Part shown: one piece after another, positions 31,487 to 35,314 of the stretch
How positions within the stretch are numbered: the first letter of the stretch is position 1
Layout of the letters: every line of letters begins with the position of its first letter
NCBI RefSeq assembly: GCF_001476655.1
Contig: NZ_LDRT01000107.1
Coordinates: 1 to 35,314 of the forward strand
Length of the DNA stretch: 35,314 bases
Origin: Microbacterium testaceum
GTDB taxonomy: Bacteria; Actinomycetota; Actinomycetes; Actinomycetales; Microbacteriaceae
Reading direction: 5' to 3'
Notes under the pieces: model-generated
What the model saw: only the letters and a program-made list of their open reading frames with translations
The model's database searches: none
What the model was told of the DNA's origin: nothing
Program-made: the position numbers and the translations under genes

Positions 31487-32039
31487 GGAAGACCGTCTCT
31501 TTCTCGCCCTGCAGTCGGATGTCGTGCGTGAGACCCCCGCCGGGCGTGCGCGTCGCGACGAGGGTAGCGCGCTCGAGCGGTGTCAGCGTCGACAGCAGCG
31601 GGTCGGCCGCGAGAGCCGCGTCGTCCCCCGGCACGTAGATCCGCGTGTGCAGCTTGTCGGGCAGCCCCCGCGCGAACACGATCGCCGCATAGAAACCGGG
31701 CCGGCCCCGGATGCCACCGGGCTCACGCGTCCAGAACTCGAAGTGTCCCTCGTCGTCGGTGAAAGCGCGGCCGAAACCGGTGAACGTGTGGTCGTCGCGG
31801 CGAAACGCGCCGCGCGCCCGCGGCACGGAGCCGTCGGCATCCGCCCCGAAGATCTCGACCAGCGCGTCGGGGACGGGAGCTCCCGCCCCGTCGAACACGG
31901 TGCCGCCCAGCACGATCGCTCCGGGCGAGTGGGGGAAGACGACCTCGTGCTGCTTCGGGTACTCCAGCCCGTACGCGAAGAACGGTCCGACGGTCTGTCC
32001 GGGGGTCGCGCGGTGGGTCTGGGCGGGCACGGACGTCAT
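31476..32039 (-). CDS. pcaG: Protocatechuate 3,4-dioxygenase alpha subunit
   Basis: The protein has 187 residues from ATG 32039; GTG 32042, one codon upstream, is an alternative, and both use AGGAAGG. The start TPGQTVGPFFAYGLEY, then GTVFDGAGAPVPDALVEIF and the GRPGFYAAIVFARGLPDKLHTRIYV core mark PcaG. The alpha subunit lacks the iron ligands of PcaH but completes the active site. Together they open the ring of protocatechuate to 3-carboxymuconate. Its start overlaps the stop of a 22-codon ORF that separates it from pcaH. Confidence 0.95.
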   Translation of the reverse strand: MTSVPAQTHRATPGQTVGPFFAYGLEYPKQHEVVFPHSPGAIVLGGTVFDGAGAPVPDALVEIFGADADGSVPRARGAFRRDDHTFTGFGRAFTDDEGHFEFWTREPGGIRGRPGFYAAIVFARGLPDKLHTRIYVPGDDAALAADPLLSTLTPLERATLVATRTPGGGLTHDIRLQGEKETVFLAF

Positions 32040-32107
32040 CACTCGTCGCCTTCCTGCTCGTGCTTCGACAGGTTCGGGACCACGTCGTGCGTCGATGTCG
32101 TCGCCAT
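32039..32107 (-). CDS. Candidate 22-residue peptide between pcaH and pcaG
   Basis: ATG 32107 lies one base after the pcaH stop codon and has GGAGG 9 nt upstream inside pcaH. The frame runs MATTSTHDVVPNLSKHEQEG plus two residues (DE), then a TGA that overlaps the pcaG ATG (TGATG). It fills the whole pcaH-pcaG gap with no slack at either end. The pcaG ribosome site (AGGAAGG) is inside it. This suggests translational coupling through the gap. The peptide itself is not recognised and may have no function of its own. Confidence 0.5.
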   Translation of the reverse strand: MATTSTHDVVPNLSKHEQEGDE

Positions 32108-32108
32108 G

Positions 32109-32918
32109 TCACTCGTCCTCCGCCTCGAAGTAGGTCTGATCCGGACCGTCCACGACGATGTCGAAGCGGTACCCCGTCGCCCACTCGGGCGAAGTCAGGT
32201 CGTGGTCGTAGACGCCCACGAGAGCGTCGCGGTCCTTCTGCCGGTGGATGGTGTTGTAGATCGGGTCGAGAGCGAAGAGCGGGTCCCCCGGGAAGTACAT
32301 CTGCGTGACGAGACGCTGCGTGAACGACGAGCCGAACACCGAGAAGTGGATGTGGGCGGGTCGCCAGGCGTTGCGGTGGTTCTTCCAGGGGTACGGCCCG
32401 GGCTTGATCGTGGTGAAGCGGTACTCGCCGTTCTCGTTCGTGATCGCCCGGCCGGCGCCGGTGAAGTTCGGGTCGAGCGGGGCGGGGTGCTGGTCGCGCT
32501 GGTGGATGTAGCGGCCCGCCGCGTTCGCCTGCCAGATCTCGATGAGCTGGTTCGCCACCGGTCGCCCCCACGAGTCGAGCAGCCGCCCCTGGACGACCAT
32601 GCGCTCCCCCAGCGGCTCGCCCGCGTGCTGCAGGGTGAGGTCGGACTCGATCGCCGCGACGTCGCGCTGCCCGAAGGCGGGCGAGAACAGCTCGATGGTC
32701 TCGGGGTCGACGAGCTTCGGATTCTTCGTCGGATGCCGCAGCACGCTCGAGCGGTACGCGGGGAAGTCGTGGGCGGTCGCGGCGACCCGTTCCCCGGCGG
32801 CCTCGAGCGCGTCGAGTTCGGCGTGACGGGCGCGGATCTCCTCGACGATCTGACTCTGCGTGGCCTGATCGGGGGCCGCGAGCAACGTCTCGGGCGCGGC
32901 GGCGGGAGTGTCGGTCAT
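32109..32918 (-). CDS. pcaH: Protocatechuate 3,4-dioxygenase beta subunit
   Basis: The protein has 269 residues from ATG 32918, with AAAGGAG 6 nt upstream; an in-frame start at 32942 lacks such a site. The four Fe(III) ligands are seen as Tyr137 (GRYIHQRDQ), Tyr176 (GPYPWKNH), and His189/His191 (WRPAHIHFSVFG). The N-terminal 90 residues are the helical linker typical of PcaH. It catalyses intradiol cleavage of protocatechuate with PcaG. It is the first gene of the leftward operon pcaH-pcaG-pcaB-pcaD-pcaC and is divergent from an IclR regulator. Confidence 0.96.
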   Translation of the reverse strand: MTDTPAAAPETLLAAPDQATQSQIVEEIRARHAELDALEAAGERVAATAHDFPAYRSSVLRHPTKNPKLVDPETIELFSPAFGQRDVAAIESDLTLQHAGEPLGERMVVQGRLLDSWGRPVANQLIEIWQANAAGRYIHQRDQHPAPLDPNFTGAGRAITNENGEYRFTTIKPGPYPWKNHRNAWRPAHIHFSVFGSSFTQRLVTQMYFPGDPLFALDPIYNTIHRQKDRDALVGVYDHDLTSPEWATGYRFDIVVDGPDQTYFEAEDE

Positions 32919-32974
32919 GGGGGTCTCCTTTGACCAGACCATCGTCCGACATGGCCGGCGCGGGCGGCGAATCC

Positions 32975-32991
32975 TTCCCGCTGAATGGGAA
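32975..32991. promoter_or_regulatory. Candidate IclR-type operator between pcaH and its regulator
   Basis: TTCCC-N7-GGGAA is an exact inverted repeat in the 92 bp gap between divergent start codons. It sits 20 bp before the IclR ATG and 57 bp before the pcaH ATG. IclR-type Pca/Pob regulators bind such divergent regions. No strong -35/-10 pair is visible on either strand. Confidence 0.45.
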
Positions 32992-33010
32992 TCGTGGCAT
33001 CCTGAGCCGC

Positions 33011-33763
33011 ATGGCGAACTCCCCCTCGGGCGACTCGGTCACCGAACGACTGGTGCGCATCCTCGAGACCTTCACGCCCACGCGCACCGCTCAGACGACC
33101 GCCGACATCGGTCGGCGGGCGGGCCTGCCGAGCTCGTCCGCGCACCGGATCGTGAACGAACTCGTGGATGCCGGTCTGCTCGAGCGCGACGAGGAGCGAC
33201 GCGTGCGCGTGGGGATGCGCCTGTGGGAACTGGCGACGCGGTCATCGCACGCGCTGCGGCTGCGGCAGGCCGCGTTGCCGTACATGGAACGCGTCCAGCA
33301 GCGCGTGCGGGAGCACACCCAGCTCGCGATCCTCGAGCACGACGAGGCGCTCTTCCTCGAGCGCCTCAGCGCCCCCGACTCGGGTGCCAACATCACGCGC
33401 GTCGCCGGACGCCTGCCGGTGCACGCCTCGTCGTCGGGCCTGGTGCTGCTCGCCTTCGCCCCGCACGATCTGCAGGAGCGCGTCCTCGCGGGACCCCTCG
33501 CGCGCGTGACGCCCGAGACGATCGTCGACCCGGCGGCCCTGCGCCGCACGCTCGCCGAGATCCGCACCCTCGGTCGCGTGGTGGCCCCCGGGTACGTCGA
33601 CGAGGTCTCCACGGGCGTCGCCGTCCCCGTGCGCGACGAGACCGGGGCCGTCATCGCCGCCCTCTCGGTCGTCCTGCCGCGCGACGCCGAGACGCAGTTC
33701 GCCCTCGTCGAGCTGCACCGCTCCGCCCGCGACATCGAGCGCGCCCTCGGCTATCGCCGCTGA
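33011..33763 (+). CDS. IclR family transcriptional regulator (PcaR-like by position)
   Basis: The protein has 250 residues from ATG 33011; the upstream in-frame extension has no family sequence. The winged helix is at about 12-70 (TTADIGRRAGLPSSSAHRIVNELVDAGLLE), followed by the IclR effector domain (RVAGRLPVHASSSGLVLLA, then GVAVPVRDETGAVIAALSVV). It is divergent from pcaH, and pobA follows on the same strand. In actinobacteria the protocatechuate operon is commonly controlled by IclR proteins, so this is likely the pca and/or pobA regulator responding to protocatechuate or 4-hydroxybenzoate. The ATG has a weak ribosome site. Confidence 0.9.
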   Translation: MANSPSGDSVTERLVRILETFTPTRTAQTTADIGRRAGLPSSSAHRIVNELVDAGLLERDEERRVRVGMRLWELATRSSHALRLRQAALPYMERVQQRVREHTQLAILEHDEALFLERLSAPDSGANITRVAGRLPVHASSSGLVLLAFAPHDLQERVLAGPLARVTPETIVDPAALRRTLAEIRTLGRVVAPGYVDEVSTGVAVPVRDETGAVIAALSVVLPRDAETQFALVELHRSARDIERALGYRR

Positions 33764-33770
33764 CACCCCC

Positions 33771-33834
33771 GCGTGAGTCGCCAGGTTCTGTCGCCTCGGG
33801 CCGCCTTCGGGCGACACATTCTGGCGACTCACGC
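33771..33834. repeat. Long intergenic palindrome, GTGAGTCGCCA family, copy 3
   Basis: Arms 33771-33795 and 33810-33834 (GCGTGAGTCGCCAG...TGTCGCC) pair at 22 of 25 positions around a 14 nt loop. It begins 8 bp after the IclR stop. It is the same element as at 3899-3958, 30 kb away. The rest of the 200 bp gap up to pobA shows nothing recognisable except the pobA ribosome site. Confidence 0.75.
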
Positions 33835-33963
33835 CCACCTGCGCCCCTGTCCGAGCCGCCACGCCCGCGCGCCAGCGGCATCCCGATCAATGGGAGAACG
33901 CGCACGGGGAGGCGGAGACGGAGGCACCATCGACCACAGCCACCGTCGAAGGAGACAGACGCT

Positions 33964-35145
33964 ATGACCACCACCCTCCGCACCCGCGTCGCCATCGTCG
34001 GCGCCGGCCCCGCCGGCCTGCTGTTGTCGCACCTGCTCGATCGGGCGGGCATCGACTCCGTCGTCATCGACCAGCGCTCGCGCGACGAGATCGAGAGCAC
34101 CATCCGCGCCGGCATCCTGGAACAGGGCACCGTCGAACTGCTCGACACGATCGGCGAGGCATCCCGCGCGCGGACGGTCGGTCACCGCCACGACGGCATC
34201 GAGCTGCGCGTCGAGGGCGAGGGCCACCGCATCGACTTCGCCGAGACCGTCGGCCGGGCGGTGTGGCTCTACCCCCAGCACGAGGTCCTGAAAGACCTGA
34301 TCGCCGCGCGCCTCGCCGCGGGGCAGGACCTCCGTTTCGGCGTGACCGCCGAGGGCATCGAGGATGCCGACACCGACCGCCCCCGCGTGATCGCGCGTGA
34401 TGCCGACGGCGCGCGCCTCGAGATCGAGGCCGATTTCGTCGTCGGCTCCGACGGCTCGCGCAGCGTCGCCCGCGCCACCGTGACCGGGTCGAGTACGGGC
34501 GGCTACTTCCGCGAGTACCCCTTCGCCTGGTTCGGCATCCTGTGCGAAGCGCCGCCGAGCAGCGACGAGCTGATCTACAGCAACTCCCCCGAGGGCTTCG
34601 CCCTCGTCAGCCAGCGCTCCGACACCGTGCAGCGCATGTACTTCCAGTGCGACCCCGACACCGACACCGCCGCGTTCAGCGAAGCGCAGCTGTGGGACGA
34701 GCTGCAGAAGCGCGTGCCCGGCACCACCCTGAAGCAGGGCCCCATCTTCCAGCGCGACGTCCTGCGCTTCCGGAGCTTCGTCGCGCACGAGCTCCGTCGC
34801 GGCCGCGTCGCGCTCGTCGGCGACGCGGCGCACACGGTTCCCCCCACGGGCGCGAAGGGCATGAACCTCGCGATCGCCGACGTGCGCCTCCTCGCCGCAG
34901 CCCTCGGCGCCTTGCTGCTCGACGGCGACGAGCGTCTGCTCGACGCCTACCCCGAGACCGCGAGCCGCCGCATCTGGAAGGCCCAGCACTTCTCGTGGTG
35001 GATGACGAGCCTGCTCCACGTGGCTCCGGATGCCACCGACTTCGACCGCCGCCGCCAGCTCGGCGAGTTGCGCACCGTCGTGGAGTCCGCCTACGGTCGC
35101 GCCTACCTCGCCGAGGCCTACTGCGGCTGGCCCTTCGACGCCTGA
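33964..35145 (+). CDS. pobA: 4-hydroxybenzoate 3-monooxygenase
   Basis: The protein has 393 residues, essentially the length of the Pseudomonas enzyme. It has the FAD motif VGAGPAGLLLSHLL at 11-24, RAGILEQGTVELLD (the PobA hallmark near residue 44), the DG motif VGSDGSRS and the second FAD motif GDAAHTVPPTGAKGMNLAIAD. It converts 4-hydroxybenzoate to protocatechuate with NAD(P)H and O2, feeding the adjacent pca operon. GAAGGAG stands 9 nt before the ATG. The gene is complete and ends 10 bp before the adapter sequence at the contig end. Confidence 0.96.
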   Translation: MTTTLRTRVAIVGAGPAGLLLSHLLDRAGIDSVVIDQRSRDEIESTIRAGILEQGTVELLDTIGEASRARTVGHRHDGIELRVEGEGHRIDFAETVGRAVWLYPQHEVLKDLIAARLAAGQDLRFGVTAEGIEDADTDRPRVIARDADGARLEIEADFVVGSDGSRSVARATVTGSSTGGYFREYPFAWFGILCEAPPSSDELIYSNSPEGFALVSQRSDTVQRMYFQCDPDTDTAAFSEAQLWDELQKRVPGTTLKQGPIFQRDVLRFRSFVAHELRRGRVALVGDAAHTVPPTGAKGMNLAIADVRLLAAALGALLLDGDERLLDAYPETASRRIWKAQHFSWWMTSLLHVAPDATDFDRRRQLGELRTVVESAYGRAYLAEAYCGWPFDA

Positions 35146-35155
35146 CCCCCCACCC

Positions 35156-35314
35156 CTGGCCATTATACACATGTGACGCTGCCGACGATCTTACGCTTGT
35201 CGATCTCTGACGTCGATGGAGCTATACACAAACAAAATATCAGGAGGCGTACGAAGATTAACACAATCGCTCAACATACTACTTAAGGTCATCGACATAC
35301 AAGACTACATGAAA
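35156..35314. other. Sequencing adapter read-through (Nextera) and noise at the contig end
   Basis: Bases 35156-35188 match the Nextera transposase adapter read-through (TTATACACATGTGACGCTGC and the following CGACGA) with one mismatch in the last 26 bases and three in the first seven. The next eight bases, TCTTACGC (35189-35196), are exactly the reverse complement of i5 index S517/N517 (GCGTAAGA). Bases 35197-35225 then match the P5 primer region at about 18 of 29 positions. The AT-rich remainder resembles low-quality tail sequence. It is not genomic and should be trimmed. Confidence 0.92.

Noticed and set aside
1..35155. CRISPR array, tRNA, rRNA or insertion sequence
   Set aside because: No regularly spaced direct repeats, no cloverleaf-like sequence with a recognisable anticodon arm, and no transposase or terminal inverted repeats were found.
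35156..35314. AT-rich tail after pobA as a possible foreign or mobile DNA boundary
   Set aside because: It matches Nextera adapter, an i5 index and degraded P5 sequence, so the composition change is technical.

Overview
The window is GC-rich actinobacterial DNA, most like Microbacterium or a close Microbacteriaceae relative. This rests on codon use (GAC/GCC/CTC-rich), on GTG starts behind GGAGG-type ribosome sites, on a pca operon controlled by an IclR-type gene, and on gene content resembling the Microbacterium/Arthrobacter carminic-acid (Car) C-glycoside loci. The left end cuts through a gene. The right end is a contig end that finishes in sequencing adapter (about 35156-35314), not genome.

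Layout. 1-6 kb: a partial Gfo/Idh/MocA dehydrogenase (leftward) diverges from a ROK regulator. Downstream lie a small beta-sandwich/TIM-barrel pair of the C-deglycosidase beta/alpha type and two more sugar isomerase/epimerase TIM barrels. 6-17 kb: a GNAT gene, then a leftward run of about 10 kb. Read in transcription order, the run encodes two ABC sugar permeases, a hydroxypyruvate-isomerase-like protein, a CarA-like GMC/pyranose-oxidase flavoprotein, a beta subunit, two alpha TIM barrels, an NTF2/SnoaL-like protein, a second beta subunit, a Gfo/Idh dehydrogenase and a TIM-barrel isomerase. 17.5-22 kb, rightward: the ABC substrate-binding lipoprotein, a cytosolic GH3 beta-glucosidase behind a 24-codon leader ORF, and a LysR regulator. 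22.5-25.3 kb, leftward: two tandem genes in which beta and alpha modules are fused in one chain. 25.5-28.8 kb, rightward: an FAD aromatic hydroxylase, a GH39-like protein lacking both catalytic glutamates, and a TetR regulator. 28.9-35.1 kb: pcaH-(22-aa ORF)-pcaG-pcaB-pcaD-pcaC leftward, then a divergent IclR regulator and pobA rightward.

Proposed joint role (inference): import of plant glycosides; cleavage of O-glucosides by the GH3 enzyme; oxidation of C-glycoside sugars at C3 by the CarA-like oxidase or by Gfo/Idh (DgpA-like) enzymes; C-C cleavage by several alpha/beta C-deglycosidases; rearrangement of the keto-sugar by the isomerases and dehydrogenases; and funnelling of the aromatic part through the FAD hydroxylase and PobA to protocatechuate and the beta-ketoadipate pathway. 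Five beta modules and nine TIM-barrel modules in 35 kb is the striking feature.

Non-coding highlights: three dispersed long palindromes, a doubled CAGG..GATC palindrome, a recurring CTWAWGTS-like promoter motif, a gap with a perfect DnaA box, and strong over-representation of the heptamer GGATGCC. Apart from the left-edge gene, which I translated by hand, calls rest on reading the translations and motifs; no database search was possible.
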